64,000 nucleotides of DNA from Rostratula benghalensis (GCA_013399305.1 VXAI01000067.1:1874152-1938151); one strand, 5' to 3'. Shown: positions 14,580 to 27,699, counted from the first letter of the stretch. Made by a program: numbers and translations. Notes: generated from the letters alone by a model not told the origin.

Positions 14580-17229
14580 TAAACTACCTAATAACCTGCA
14601 CCTTGAAGATGAGTAAGAGAGAAGGAAAAATTAAAAGTTAACATTTGAATACCAAGATTCAGCTCTTGCTCTTGTCCTAGGCAAGAAAACCGTGTTTTCT
14701 TCTTACTGTGCCCCCTGCAGATTTTGCTGTGTATACTCAGCTAAGTACAAAAATGAGTATGACCAACATCTCCAACTGAAGACATGTTGAGAACTGAATT
14801 CTGAGAGACATTTCTGATACAAACATAGCTGACACTACAGAACTGTATAAACACAGTAAAAACTCTACCAGCCAATAACAATTTTCATTGCTTGTATTAT
14901 GGTACCATCTAAAATTCATAGCAAACATTATGGATCCAGAGGGCAAAGAAGCAACATCTATCACAAAGCTTATCATTATAATTAGAGCAAAGGATGGCAG
15001 GAAAAAACCCTATCAATAATATTCCACCAAGAGAAAAACAGAAGAACTACAGTGAATTTTTGAGCAAAGAAAGTGAAACAGTTTCAGAAGATGTCAAAAT
15101 ACTAGATTTGAAATACCTGAAAAGCTTCTGGCTTTGTTTTTTGTTTTTGTTTTTGGTTTTTTTCTTTCTTTCAACTAGAAAGCAACAATTGATTTTAAAA
15201 TGTTAAGGGGTAACAAAAAAGCAGCCTACTGCATTTCAGGTAAGTACTTTGGACAGCCTAGAGTGCATTTAGAATAGGACAGAACTGAAACATCAGTTGC
15301 ACACACAATCTCAGAGAGACTGTGTACTTCTCAAAATGGACGGTTTCCTGCCAGCAAAGAAAAGAACAAGTTTGGACTAAGGATTAAATGGGGTCCTGGG
15401 TTGCTTTGTTTGTGGAATTTTCAGTTTGAGACAACCTCAACTTCACTAAGAGGATTACCCCATGAGATGAACCTTCGTGTATGTTTTCATTCTTCTCAGC
15501 AACTCATGTTGATGTCAGAGACTCCTCAGATATAGAGTGGACAGAAAACAGAAGAACTTGCTCAAAAATATGACAAGAGTTCTGTGCTTTGTTTGACTTA
15601 CAGAGCACTCACCCAGACTCCCCACACAGTGTGGCAGGCAATCTAACAGGGACAATCCTTTTTGGTTTCATCTTAGCATGGCTAGAATTCTTTTTCGGCT
15701 TTTTTTTTTTGTCACAGACAGCAGCCATCACTTATCAGTGAATCACTGCATTTCTAGCTTCTCTAACTGAACAATGTTTCTGTGCTCACTTTTGCAAATG
15801 CCCGGCTGTTTGTGGTCTTAAGTCAAGCGAGGGCATTTTGTGATTAAAATACAAGCACCCATTTGTACCACTGTAGTTAGTTACAGCCAAACAGGTGTTT
15901 CCATTATTCACCCATTTATTCAAGAGATGAATAATATTTACATCCAGACTGACTTTTGTGTAGTAGATCTACTTCATGGAAGTTTATTTTTCTGATCTAT
16001 AGGAAAACATTTCAAATGTTTTAAAAAAAATCAATTCAGCCATTTTGTCATTATAAGTATCAGTTTCAATAAACATTAATGAGAAGCTGAGATACTTATT
16101 TTCAGAGCAGAAGCCATTTATCCCATGTCTGCCTTCTATTCCAATTACACCCAATGCTTAATGATGTAAATCTAATCACTCCCCTGGAACACACAATGTG
16201 CTCCCCTACACTACTGACAGCTCTTCACCATTAGAAGCCTGTAATCTGATAATTTAGGGAAAAGATTTGTTCTATATTTGAACTATTTAAAAATAGTTTA
16301 GCCATGAAAGTGGAAGTTCATGTTACAGATGTTACAAAAAACTCAATGTTTCTGTTTGGACTAAACAGTACCTTCAGTGCCTTTCAATATACTTTCTTAC
16401 AGCTGCATGTCATCGATCAGCTACAAGATTTAATTCTGGTAACATTTTTAATATGTCTTTAAAGGCCTTCAAGCATCAAGAAATCACTTCTTTCTAATTT
16501 TCTTTCTTTCTTTCACTGTCAAAGAGATGTTTAAATAATGTACCAAAAGCATGCAGCAGTTGCACTGCAGAACATGTTTAACACAATGTTTCCTCCAAAC
16601 TTTTTCCTTTTGCCCATCAGAAGTATCCCAGTATTTGATCTGGTTTGTGCTGCCAGCCTCAATGTGACTCAGTTATCATCTAAACGAATGAGACTCAATT
16701 AAACCACCACTTGCATTTGTAAAAGCAACTGTTCCTGGTGTTCTGGGGACTAATGTCAGGTTCTCTAGTGCTTTGGTGGAAAACACTATAGCAGTGGGCC
16801 TTTATTCTCATTTTTTTCTAATTTTTCTAATCAACTATAGCAATGGGAAGGGGACAGGGAATGGCTTACAGTCAAATCAGAACACTTCTGGTGTCCATTG
16901 CATTTCTGAACTAGCTATGCATTCTTTGAGCAGAGTATAATCCCAGCTGTAAGCCTTTGCTGCCATGGCTGAACTAGAGAACCTACTACAGATCCAGAAA
17001 TCTTTGCCCTTGCCTCCAAATTGCTATGGATATCTGAAAGCTATTAGTCTATTTCTATAAATACAAAATATATAAACACTGTTATCAAAAGTGATGTGTC
17101 TCTGCCCAGAATAGCTACAGATGATTGAGGGAGAGTTTTGGTATTTGCTATACACCACAGGAAAGTCTCAGGTCTACATATTCCTTATAAAACACAGTCG
17201 TCACTGGCTTTTTAAAAATCACATAAAAC
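14580..17229. other. Non-coding, intron-like sequence
   Basis: No recognisable gene or repeat. An open minus-strand segment at 14,737-14,976 is preceded by a fair acceptor (TTTATACAG, ending near 14,845) and encodes a hydrophobic tail, but it has no clear donor and was not called. T-rich runs occur at 15,138-15,173 and 15,699-15,710. Confidence 0.5.
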
Positions 17230-17323
17230 CTGTAAATCAAATTTGCTTCTGCAAGTCCATGTGTAAGATTTATCCATATGCACATATCTGTTTCACGGTG
17301 ACCATGTTCGACAGTTACAGCTT
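17230..17323 (-). CDS. Candidate internal exon (M), unidentified gene
   Basis: The minus-strand sequence reads acceptor TTCTCAG, then 94 nt, then donor GTTTTATG. The frame stays open with entry phase 1 and exit phase 2. It encodes EAVTVEHGHRETDMCIWINL followed by THGLAEANLIYR. The peptide looks protein-like and holds an N-glycosylation sequon (NLT), in keeping with the extracellular character of the exon chain upstream at 18.6-35.3 kb. The donor is weak, and the phase does not join directly to the neighbouring candidate at 17,964-18,042, so either an exon is missing between them or one of the two is false. Confidence 0.35.
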
Positions 17324-17963
17324 CTGAGAATCTACAGTAAGCCACACAACCAAGTTCAATGGTGGTACATTACATTCACCAAGATTAACTGCAAGTGTAT
17401 GTACCCTCTCATTTTTAGTTTTGAAAAGGAAGCCACAAAGAAGTAATTCACTTCCAGCGCATCCTCCGGTGAGGTGAAGCCTACTTTACTCACCTAAAGC
17501 TTGATAAATTGGGATTTTTAAATTTGACCTAAGAGCAACTCCAGTTCATCCAAGTCAGCTGGATAGTATGAGAGTATCAACATGTTAGTGTCCTCCTGCT
17601 AGCACTCTGCTCCAGCTGTCCCAAAGTATTCCTAATGCTTGCTGGGAGAGCATCACACCAGCTGCATCATCAACCCTTCCTCCACGGGCTGGATTGCTCC
17701 CCTGCAGCCCGCATTACCAGTGCCAGAGGGAAGCCTTTTCCATTGGATATGCAGCAGCCCCCAGGCAAAGAGCATTCCAGCTCATCTGCTCAGCCTCTAA
17801 TGCCTGGCATCGCACATCTGCTGAAATTAAATGGCATAAGGAGGTCTTGTACTACTCTCTAAGGCAAAAATCACCTATGGAGCCCACTGCCACTAAATTA
17901 CAATTGAGTCCTAAAATGGAAGGGATGGGGAGGGAAGGAGCAGGGCGCCTCCCATTCACTTAC

Positions 17964-18042
17964 CTGGCAGGTAGAAGGTTGGAGCATTTTTAATCTGTAA
18001 GGTGAATGTAAGCTTCTCTCAATTGCTTGAAAATCATAATAT
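17964..18042 (-). CDS. Candidate internal exon (L), unidentified gene
   Basis: The splice signals are very good: a pyrimidine-rich acceptor (TTCTCTATTATTTTAG) and a consensus donor (CAG then GTAAGTG). Only the phase-2 frame is open over the 79 nt, giving YYDFQAIERSLHSPYRLKML then QPSTCQ. The exon before it in the chain (K, ending at 18,637) leaves in phase 0, so direct joining fails. Either an intermediate exon was missed or this is a decoy. Confidence 0.3.
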
Positions 18043-18636
18043 CTAAAATAATAGAGAAAAGCAATTTGCAATGCATTGTGGGTTGTGCCTTTCCCTCTCT
18101 TTACTAGTTTTTGCAAACCACTGTGATGTATCATTAGGGTATTTACTGCTTAGTTATGTACATCTAAACTCTTTGAGGGACAAGTGGAGTTGTCAGGCAG
18201 CAAGTATCAAGGGGGCTGATAACAATTTCCTTTTAACTAGAAATTGACAGACTATTAGTGTCTGCTTTCAGACTAGCAAGTTGAAACCCACCTGGAGTCA
18301 AGAAGGAGGGACTCTTAAGAAGTTCCCAGCAGCATAAGCTAATTTTCATTAAATAAGCACTGTTGAAATTAAAGTGCTAAATACTTGCTATACAATGACG
18401 GCATTGCCGTTATGTTCACTACTTCTATTTCTTCAGGAGACAAAAAAGATGTTTATGTGCAAACTAGTGCTTGGAAAATGTTCAGCATTGACAGCTCCTA
18501 GGAGTAGGGCCCTTTATTTACAGACAAGAAAGATAACATACGAAGAATAGCAACAAAAGCTGCTTGACTATGCTTTCTTAATTAAAATCCCACCTGTTGG
18601 CACCTTTCTGACTTTCAGCTCTAAGGCTGATCATAC
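18043..18636. other. Intron-like sequence between exon K and candidate L
   Basis: No repeat was recognised. A donor-like CCAG then GTGGGT at about 18,294 (minus strand) has only a 22-nt phase-0 segment in front of it, so no reliable bridging exon between K and L was found. Confidence 0.4.
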
Positions 18637-18859
18637 CTTGGGTTTTGGATAAGACTTCAAGCACAAATGCCCGTCTTTGTGGTAGATTGCTGCAGTCCCT
18701 GTCAGCAGCTCATGAGCAACAGAACCAGGATAAACTTCCACTGCAGACCAGTGCAGATAAGTATTTGTTAAAGATTTAGGTAATTTCAAATTAACTTTTA
18801 GATAAATATGCACTAGATGAGAGAATACTGGTGGTATACAGATGACCCCAATTTCTTTT
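18637..18859 (-). CDS. Probable internal exon (K), unidentified gene
   Basis: A 223-nt open segment with acceptor GCATTAACAG and donor AAG then GTATGA. Entry is phase 2 and exit phase 0. The 74 codons include KEIGVICIPPVFSHLVHIYL near the start, then HWSAVEVYPGSVAHELLTGT and AAIYHKDGHLCLKSYPKPK at the end. Joined to exon J, the split codon GA+A gives Glu and the frame stays open. The alternating hydrophobic pattern suggests beta strands. This is the last exon of the well-supported chain. No family was recognised. Confidence 0.6.
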
Positions 18860-19197
18860 CTGTTAATGCATAACAGAACTCTATAACTACTGCCCACTAT
18901 TCTGCACTCAGACAAGCGCTGATTTTGGCAAGATCAGAAGTTTGAGGTTGTGAGCATTATATCCTGTATCCTTTGCTTGGCTACTAAAATTATAAAACCA
19001 CACAATCCAATACTACTTCCAAAGCAAGTAAGTTTGTGTGTGCTTATGTGCACAATGAAATTAAATAAATACAAAAATAACATTATATTTTAACACAAAT
19101 TTCTTGAAGCCCAGAGTTTTGAAACAAAACCTGTTTCAAGCAAAATCTTAATTAATTTTAAAATCTTCAAAACAAAATGTCATCAAGTAATACTTAC

Positions 19198-19408
19198 TCT
19201 TTTTTACTTTCTGACACTTGGTATTCAGCTGATGATATTTCCACTTGAATTTTCAATTTACTTTTGCCAATCTCACACTGCATTTTCCACACTGAAAACT
19301 GTAATCCCTTATTCCTATATTTTACTATGACATCTATATTTAAAAATAAGATTTCAAAGGCCTTTGGAACAAGGGACACATTTGGGTACGTAGGGACAAC
19401 GATAATCT
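19198..19408 (-). CDS. Probable internal exon (J), unidentified gene
   Basis: A 211-nt segment with acceptor TTTCCTGTAG and a very strong donor GTAAGTATT. Entry is phase 1 and exit phase 2. It encodes IIVVPTYPNVSLVPKAFEIL, continuing through FLNIDVIVKYRNKGLQFSVW and ending in a lysine-rich turn. The NVS sequon suggests a lumenal or extracellular chain, and the composition suggests a beta-sandwich-like domain. The phase matches both neighbours (I upstream, K downstream), which is the best evidence that these are real exons. Confidence 0.62.
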
Positions 19409-19868
19409 CTACAGGAAAGGTGTCTTTTGACCTATAAATTTATTGTGTTTCATGCAACAACAGGCACTGACAGAATGCCTTAACATTGAGCCAGCAGTAT
19501 GTGTGAAAAAGAGGGATACTGAGTAGAAGATTACTGAGACGTGGCAGACTGATTACTGCAACATTCTGCCGCTATCATCTGAAACATCAATAGAAAGCTC
19601 AATGCTCCTGACAGGATAGTTTAATAAAATTTTCCCTAGACTAATACAGTGAGAATTCGCTAGAGAATTTTTGAATTAATAATAAAGCAGTAAGCTCAAT
19701 GACCTAAAAAGCATAATATGTGAAAATTTTCCAGAAAAAAATAAATTTGGAATGCAAACTGTAGCAGAACAGCAAACTATAAAAGGAAATGAGGGGTTCT
19801 TTTTCAGGATTTTATGTATTCAAAATACTTTCCCAGAACTAAGAAAGAATTATCTTGTTATAAATTAC

Positions 19869-19978
19869 CTGGCACAGCAAGAAACTCATCATAAATAGAG
19901 AAATCATCAATGTAGAGCTCAGTGAAAGGATAAGGCAGTCTTGATAGTCCTGAAAAGATGAAATTATTTATCCAGCAC
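19869..19978 (-). CDS. Probable internal exon (I), unidentified gene
   Basis: A 110-nt segment behind a long pyrimidine tract (about 14 T, then CCTTCTTTTCTCTTACAG) with donor CCAG then GTAATTT. Only one frame is open (phase 2 in, phase 1 out), giving CWINNFIFSGLSRLPYPFTE followed by LYIDDFSIYDEFLAVP. The split codon G+AG joins exon J as Glu. The acceptor is among the strongest in the window. Confidence 0.65.
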
Positions 19979-21845
19979 CTGTAAGAGAAAAGAAGGAAAA
20001 AAAAAAAAATCACAGAGATTTCCTGAAAAAGTAAACAGCCACCTGGGTCAATGGAAGTTTAAAATAAAGGATTGAGGGTATAGTCCAATGCCAACAAAAG
20101 TCCATGAAAAATCTTAAAAAGGTCTTAAATTTAGCCCTAGGAGACAGGGAACTGAGGTTATGATCTTAGCTTACTTATCTTATAGGATTTTTATTTGTAG
20201 CTGCATGCCTGTTTCTGTCTCTGCTTGCATCTTTCACACAGCCCTATTTTTTACCGCTTGTTTTTTTTTAAAACACCTAGCTCTATCATAGAGAAGAAAA
20301 TATAGGAAAACAGGATGTATACCACAGGCCAGGTGACTAGGCTGTGTATTACAACTTGGAAAATTATACAATTCATCAGTAGGATTGCCAAAATAGTCCT
20401 TATAAAATAACTAGCTCAAACCTCCTTCAGAAACTCAAACCAGATGAGTCCAAAACGGGCTTTTCTCTCTCACTGATCATCCTGGGTTCTCAGGTACACC
20501 TAGCCTACTCAAGCTAAGTAAGAACCTTTGCCAAGCAAGAAGCAATTCTTTTGCTCTAGTCCTACAATGTAGAATCTGGCACATGTTTACAACTCAGTGC
20601 TTCCATTAGTCAGCATTTAGCTCTGATCGTGCTGTCCAATTTGCATAAGGACTTGATGCTAAGCACACCTGCACTCCATAGATATGTGAAAATAAGGTCA
20701 TAAAAAAAAATAAAGGTAGCTACAGGTATAGTTCTCCATATACTCTCCATGCTGTATGGTTTTAATTTTCTATTGAATTCTATCCAAGTTCCTTTGCAAT
20801 CCTGTAGCATGGTCCACAAAAGAACTGTGCACAAGTGGTTGCATAAGGACACTGCCCAACAGGGACCAGGCCACAGGAAACATCACACATGGTGTTTTCT
20901 GATGTAAGTGGATTGAGCCAGTCCACTGGTAACAAGCTGTTAGAGAAACTGTGCTTATCCTAGACCTGGCAATCCACCACAAAACAGAAAAGACTTGTGA
21001 AACAAAGCAATGGAAAATATTACAAAAAATATATATTTCACAATTCATACAGCCCTCAGTGCATCTCTAGCACTCTGTTCTATCAGAAAGGATAGACTGA
21101 AATACATTTTCTATCAGAAAGTACAAAGACACAAAGCAAAAGAAGACCTGACATCACAGGAGAGAACATGAACAAACATGTTAATCCCAATTCATAACCA
21201 CATAACTCTATCACTTTAAAGGGAATTTATGCCAGAATAAAACTGGAGTAGCATAGCAGTAAATCTATCCCAGAGTTTAATATTCATGCTGGTTCAGCTC
21301 AACTTTATTTAGTGCAGGTGTTCACTTAATTTTTATTATAGGATCTGGGGGGAAGGGATAGTCTGCTGTTAAATCACTTGTACTGGCTGGTGGTCCCAAG
21401 TCATAACAACACCATTCCTGTTTGTGTGTACTTCAAAGACTGCTGAATATTCATTGTATTTATTTTCTTTTGTCTACAATCCACAATAACTTCACTTAGA
21501 CACTTCTTTTTTTTCTTCACTACGTTTACAGTATCTCAAAAGTAGCAGCAAGAGGTACTAATGTAATAATTAAAAGACCACACAGAGGTAACATAAAACG
21601 AAAAAGAAACACAGGAGAAAAGCATGTAAAATGCTCACAGGAGAGAACAAAGACACAACAACAGGCAGCAGCAGCTTTAACTTGACTGCCAGTTTTCTCT
21701 GGTGCAATCAAATCCATTGTCTGCAAGCCACAGGTGCACAGCACATGGAACAGACAAAAATGCAATTGGGAGTGATGACAGTTAACTTCTGAGCCCATGC
21801 TATATGCATCTCAACATTCATCTGTACATCTGTTGTGCTGAATTT

Positions 21846-21900
21846 TAGTCTTTAATTTCTTTTCTTTTTCCTTTTGCCTTCCCCCTCCCCCCTCCCCCCN
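21846..21900. repeat. Polypyrimidine/C-rich tract ending in an ambiguous base
   Basis: A T-rich then C-rich run culminates in CCCCCTCCCCCCTCCCCCC at about 21,881-21,899, followed by the only N of the window at 21,900. The opposite strand carries clustered G-runs that match the G-quadruplex pattern. The N probably marks an unresolved sequencing position at this hard-to-read tract. Confidence 0.8.
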
Positions 21901-22873
21901 GATGTGAGTCACTTGAGCAGCTGAGGAACTGTACCAAAAATGTAGTATGGGAGAGAGGGTTTGGACTTTAGGAGAATGAAATGTATCTGGGCACCTGAAA
22001 TGTGAAGACACTCCATGTCTATCAGCCAGGTAACCCAGCAGTGACTCAGGTGACAGTGGATATTGCCAGTTCATCTGCAAAGCAACGGCCAAGTAAGATG
22101 TTCATCGACTCAATTTTCAATAGAAGTGTAACAGTACTAATATAGATTTTGTGTAGAGTGCAAAAAAAAGGCCACATGGGAAAAATTAATGTGTTATAAT
22201 AATGACTGGTATTATTATTATAATGGTTGATTTCACTGCTTATCACAAAACAGGTCAGTATGGATTACACTTGGATGAAGGTCGTTTGATCTCAGATGTT
22301 TTCCCCATCAATAGGGCACTTTTTGAAATTAGATGCAGGCTGACCTCTTATTCTTTGTTTTCATCGCTCTCCAATCAGTGGGAGGAAATTAGCCCCCTGG
22401 GAGCGGTTGATTCACATTGGCTCACTGTGTTATTTCAGCTGTGAAAGATGCTAATGAGCTAATATCAACTTTCCTAGCAGAAAATACACATATGTCACTT
22501 AAAAATTTTGGCCAGGAACCAGCATTTCATCATTTTAGGCAAGATCTATCATTACACTGCAGCAAAAGAAAAAAAACCGACAACCCAACAAATTAAAGAC
22601 AAGTTCAATCCACCTAAAGGGCAGAATCTCATGCAGTCTCCTTCCAATATGTAATGCAGATCATCAGACACATAATTTGCTGTGGAAATTAGCTGTCAGA
22701 TTATGTTCTGTGTTTTCCCAGTTGGAGAGAACAGGGCAACATCCCAAGAAGCTTTGAGGATAATTAATTACTCAAAGGAAACAACATCACTGTAAGGTTT
22801 TGTGTGCTCTTGAGGAGCTCACCTGTGACCCACAGACAGACAAACAAGCGGCCTAAATGAAGGAGAGGGCACA

Positions 22874-22897
22874 AAGTTCTCACAAAGGTGAGAACTT
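22874..22897. repeat. Perfect 10-bp inverted repeat (hairpin)
   Basis: AAGTTCTCAC (22,874-22,883) and GTGAGAACTT (22,888-22,897) are exact reverse complements separated by a 4-nt loop. Function unknown. It may be chance or a small structured element within the intron. Confidence 0.7.
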
Positions 22898-25800
22898 CAC
22901 AATTAAGAGTTTTCAGTTTCAGGGTGAATCCCCATCTTTTACACATCCAAATAGAAAAATCAACTCACCCTACAATAGCAAGGCTCTTCCAAGAAAAACA
23001 ATTTCAGGTGGAACACACAGTTGTGTGTTTTTATTCTTGGGAAGAACTAATGAGGTTTAAGATAATAAAAACTCACATTCCCTTTTTTCCCCTCCATAGT
23101 TATAACTTTTGGGAAATTTAAGTCAGTTCCATTACAAGAAGATTTGTAAAGTCTTTCAACTTTTGCTAATTTTTCAAGTTTTAAAGCAAGGCTTAGGCCT
23201 TTCTTTTCTTACTTTTTACCAGCCAACTATCTATTACACTTTTTGCATCCATAAACCCCCCTAAGAAGACTGAAATACAAGCATGTGAAAGCACAAAAAG
23301 AAGCTATTTCACCTACCAAAGCAAGAGTGACATACAAAAAGACTTAAGGGTGTTATTTCTTTCAAGACACAAGAAGCAGCTTCTTTATTTCTAGTGCTGA
23401 AAAGCAACATTTAAGAAAGATTAATTATCTGACTAGATCTGACCAAAAGGTTTCATTGAACATACCAAAAATTAATTTTTTTATATGCTTTGTCTTTACT
23501 GTGGCATTTTTCAGAGCTACTTCATCTATGAAAAATAAACCTATAATTTGTCTACCTGTCACTCTTTCTCTAAAAGTAGTGAATTAGCTTTCAAGTGTTA
23601 CAAAGATGCAAATTAGACAAAATGGGAAAAAATTACCACCTGTAGCATCACTTGATACACTGAAACCCAGAAAAGTTTAAATTCAAATAAAAGCACTGAA
23701 AATTGAAATGTAAAAAAAATTTACAGACATCATAGCCAAATACTTCTACTTCACTGAAACAATATAAATGAATTCTTTGAGTTTGTTTGGGTTGGTTTTT
23801 CTGTGTTTTGTTGTTTTTTCTTAAATAGATACTAGTTTCCAGACTGGTCTTGGTTATTTCAGCAGTTATGCAGCTGGCTGCAGATTGGTTAAAATCATAA
23901 CATTTGCACCTAGATTTTGTAAAGTTTGAAAAAATTTGGAGCTCAGATTTTTATTCAGTCCTTTGGTGCCGACTTCTGAACTGCCAGCCTCTCAAGGCTT
24001 TAAATTTTTACCTACTTCTGATACTAACAAAGTTATTTTAATATTTATTTCAATTTATTTTTTCCAGGATCTTACTGCACAAGAATAATTGATATTTTCC
24101 AGACAACCTAATATTAAGACTCTGAAAGGAATGCATGAGATTAGTCCATTTGCCTGAGCTCTGAAGCTGCTGCATAAGACACTGATTATCATTAGTGAAA
24201 ATGCGAATAATTCTTTCTCTTAACCACTTTAGAAGCTCTCTAGCTTCTAGTCTGTAGACTAAATAAATAACAAATACATCATCCAGCACTCTCAAACCAG
24301 CTATGTACAATGCTGTATGAATCACTGCTGATCCTCTCATATGCCATTTCCTTTATTGTGAATGGTTCCAGCAAGAAGAGAGAAAAAATCCACGATGCTA
24401 CTTACAAATTCTGTTTCTCTTGTTTCAGTGCCTTCTATTTATTTTCAGTTCTTGGTTTTCTATCATTTTTCTTCCTCTGCGCTATCACAGTGACACTAAA
24501 CACTGATGTAATGATAGCTAGCAGTTCAAGCTCAAACCTGGTTTCTGCTTAATCTTTCAAAAACCAGTTAAAGGCTTGGTCAGAGGTCATTCAGACACCT
24601 CTGTGAGCAATTTTTAAAAAGTGTTGTGATTTAAAAACTGTGTTGCTTTACATTAAGTAGCTTCTGAAGAACAACTGGGATATTTTGGATCTTCAGGTTC
24701 TATGGTTATATCTCCCTTTGCTTCCAAGCACAATCACTTGAGCGATTGCAGACACTACATGGTTTCAGAGTGCAATAATCCTGAACAGAGTCCAAAGCAC
24801 AGGAATGAACACTGCATTTTTGACTGTATACTGATGCAGGACACAGGTAGGGCCACAGTCTGGATATGCAATGGGTGGTTATCAAACATGAACACAGACT
24901 TTCTCTGTGTATGCACTTATGCATGGCATAACAAGAGCCATAGATAAAATAAACAGAACACTGATAAGACTTTCTCGATGTGTTGGTGGCAGATGCCTGC
25001 TGTTTGGCTCTTTAGAACAATTTCAGCTAAAGTGGTAACTTTCTAAACAAAATCTCTCCACCTTATCCAGCATCCCTAGACACTGTAAAACCAGATAAAT
25101 CCACTTTTTCTTACTCTTAAATTCTTTAACCATGATAAAACCCATTTTTTATTACTACATTATTTTTTATTGGCTGTTTCTAAAATAACCATTAGCCTGA
25201 ACATGTATATTACATGATTGTTATACTCCCATATCAATTCCACTTTATTCATGAATATCAATACAAATGGCTCAGAACGTGGCACAAAGATGTTTTGCTC
25301 ATAATTTACAATGTGCTTTTTCTGGGCTTGCAGTCATACCATGTCCTCTTTTATTTAATTTCGCTTATATTTTGAAATTTGCATTCCCTTCCATGGACAA
25401 AAAAAGAGCATCATTTGTATAATAAACAAAGATAAATTGATAAATCACAGTAATTACTCATCTATACAATACACGCTTCTATCACATAAATACAAATAAA
25501 GGTGATGATGCCTTTGGCCTTCCTTCACCAACAGGACATATGAACACTACTTAATTTTGTGGTGACAGTAAGTGTTCTTCAGGACACTTGTGACATACAC
25601 AGACTGGAACCTTGACCACCATGAAATCTTTGAGAGCTTTGACAAAAAAAAGAAAACTGAGTTGGAATTTGATCCTTAATATTTACTCTGCCAGTTGTCA
25701 CTGGAAGAAGTAATATGCATTCTTTCATGGATTCTGTTAAGTGTCTCTAACAAAGAATGTCTACAATTTTTGAAATTGCAGTAGCATGACCCAGGATTTT

Positions 25801-25984
25801 TTCAGATCTGTACAAACATGTTATAGAATAATGACTGTTCTAATAAGTTTTGAATAGATGTTTCCAAGTAAAGGAAAAACACTAACCACTCCCATCAATT
25901 AATTATTAAAAAATGAGATTTATTTTTTTTTTTATTACACAGGTCAAAGAAAAAGTATAAATCCAGACTTCTAATAGCTTTGTC

Positions 25985-26163
25985 TCAGGCCTGCATTGCC
26001 AGCCTTTTTCCTCCACTCTGCCCCTATACCCTTGCAGTATTTTCAACTGCTATTTTCACAATGTGTTGCCTACACTGTTTCCAGCATAAATCCAATACAC
26101 AGCCACATACTAGGTACCATGAAGAAAATTAACTCTACCCCAGCCAAAACAAGCACACATACA
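25985..26163 (-). mobile_element. Fragment resembling an avian ERV-type LTR (solo, decayed)
   Basis: On the minus strand, from about 26,163 downward, the sequence reads GGCTGGGGTAGAGTTAATTT, then TCTTCATGGTACCTAGTATG, then GTGTATTGGATTTATGCTGG. This is close to a motif I know as a common bird endogenous-retrovirus LTR (GGCTGGGATAGAGTTAATTT followed by TCTTC). The match fades after about 100 bp, so the downstream boundary is a guess. No gag, pol or env coding remains nearby, so it is probably a solo LTR or a piece of one. The family assignment (ERVL-like) is from memory. Confidence 0.6.
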
Positions 26164-27699
26164 CTGCCTAATGCAAAGACATACAATGTGATGTTTCTAA
26201 TTACACTCATAGTTAATGCAGACAGAATTGTAGTGCTGCAGTTCTGGTTAGTGCTAAGATCAAAAGATGACTCCCTCACACCCCACCTGTTTTGCCTGTG
26301 GCGTAGCTCTTAGCAATCATGCAATCTAGTATGGAGTACAGCTTATTTGTGCTGTATCTATATTACTTGTTTGAGCGGAAGGTGTCTTTGCTTGCAGAAT
26401 GAAAAGACAGCTAAAGATTACTGGAGCAGTATATATTCCTTTCTCCATTGCTTCAAAAAGGTTTTAAATCTTTTTATGGTGCTAAAGTATACAATATTTT
26501 CTCTACAGTTCATTGTTGCTAGGGCTTATTGGCCTGTACCAGTAACAAAGGAACTTGTAACTTGCCCATTTAAAAATGGTAGAATTTCAGACTGTTAAAC
26601 CAATGGGACCCACACACACAAATATCCAAAGGTAGGTTCTAGGCCCTCAAAGTTTTTATTGAATTTTGCACTGAGCTCCAAAAAAAACTCAGGGTAAGAT
26701 TTCCTTCAAAAAGACACAAAAATACGAACTATATTCCAAGTTAGCTATTTTTTGCCAAGTCAAGAGGGGTTAAGTGCCACTTACTCCTCCTCTACACACA
26801 GACTTTGCCAAAGGGCCCTGCAGGACACTCATAACCTCCAACAGACACTCTATCAGGCTATGAGCCACTCCCATAGAACCTCCGTTCTTAAAAGATTGCT
26901 CTTAAATGAAAGTTCAGATAACTGCAATAGGAGCATTAATAGGCCTTGTGGAGTTATCAGCAAGATTGAGATAAATATAAGGACTAATTTTCTGCAAGTC
27001 TTCTGGTCAGTGCCCAAACATTTTTATTCAGCTGTACTTGAACTTTGATTTGTTTCATCAAAAGTGCAAATACGAGTGAGTTTTTGTTCAAAACATACTG
27101 GAGAGCAGCTTTTCTTCATGTCATATTTCATATATGAGGGGCAGATTTAGAGAGCAATATGGTTATCTGTCATTAGTAATAATTTTGCTCCTCTTTAGTG
27201 CAAGGAGTTTCTGTTCTCCACAAGCAGAGGAAGGGAGCCTTACCATAACTGGTCACGTTATAAATCAAAAGTAGCTTCTAAATAAAGCAAATACTTATCA
27301 ATCCAAAGAGAAAATGAAGTGTTTTTAAAATTATTACAAACAACCGAAAACAATGTCTGGTTTTGGATGTTCCATGAATAGAAAGCAGGCTTAATTAATC
27401 AGAAAACTACTGCATTAATAACAATTTACCTACCTCTTGTGTCTAACAAGTAGCATCACCCTAAACCATATGATTATTTATATCCTTTAAACCACAGATT
27501 ACTTAAAAATAATTTGTCTAACAAAAATGGTTTTTGCTCTGCAGAGCAAATGAGAAATAAAATCTATTTCTACAAAACTGTACATTGAATATATTCCTTT
27601 TACAGTAATTACAACCAGACAGCCATACATTTATCATTCCTTGCTATGCTTTGGTTCTTAACTGCTGAACACCCACAAGTACAGCATGTTTTACTTTAC

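Larger units (their letters stand above)
19979..27699. other. Large intron-like interval between exons I and H
   Basis: About 7.7 kb without a well-supported exon. It contains the C-rich tract with an N at 21.9 kb, a 10-bp-arm hairpin at 22.87 kb and the LTR fragment at 26.0-26.2 kb, each listed separately. Open minus-strand stretches at 20,610-21,048, 22,764-22,946 and 24,050-24,340 have no good splice pair in phase. A 29-nt micro-exon-like segment near 27,439-27,467 is in phase but too short to call. Confidence 0.5.

Noticed and set aside
17635..17862. GC-richer plus-strand ORF
   Set aside because: Open in two overlapping plus-strand frames, with no domain, splice sites or start context. 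It could be a conserved non-coding element, but that cannot be judged from one sequence.
20610..21048. Overlapping minus-strand ORFs downstream of exon H
   Set aside because: No acceptor/donor pair in the phase needed between exons H and I, and the composition looks random.
26070..26279. Minus-strand ORF with an apparent transmembrane helix
   Set aside because: The hydrophobic part is a translation of the LTR-like fragment, so it is not a membrane protein exon.
27439..27467. 29-nt minus-strand micro-exon in phase between H and I
   Set aside because: The splice signals fit, but the segment is too short to distinguish from chance, and the H-I junction is already in phase without it.
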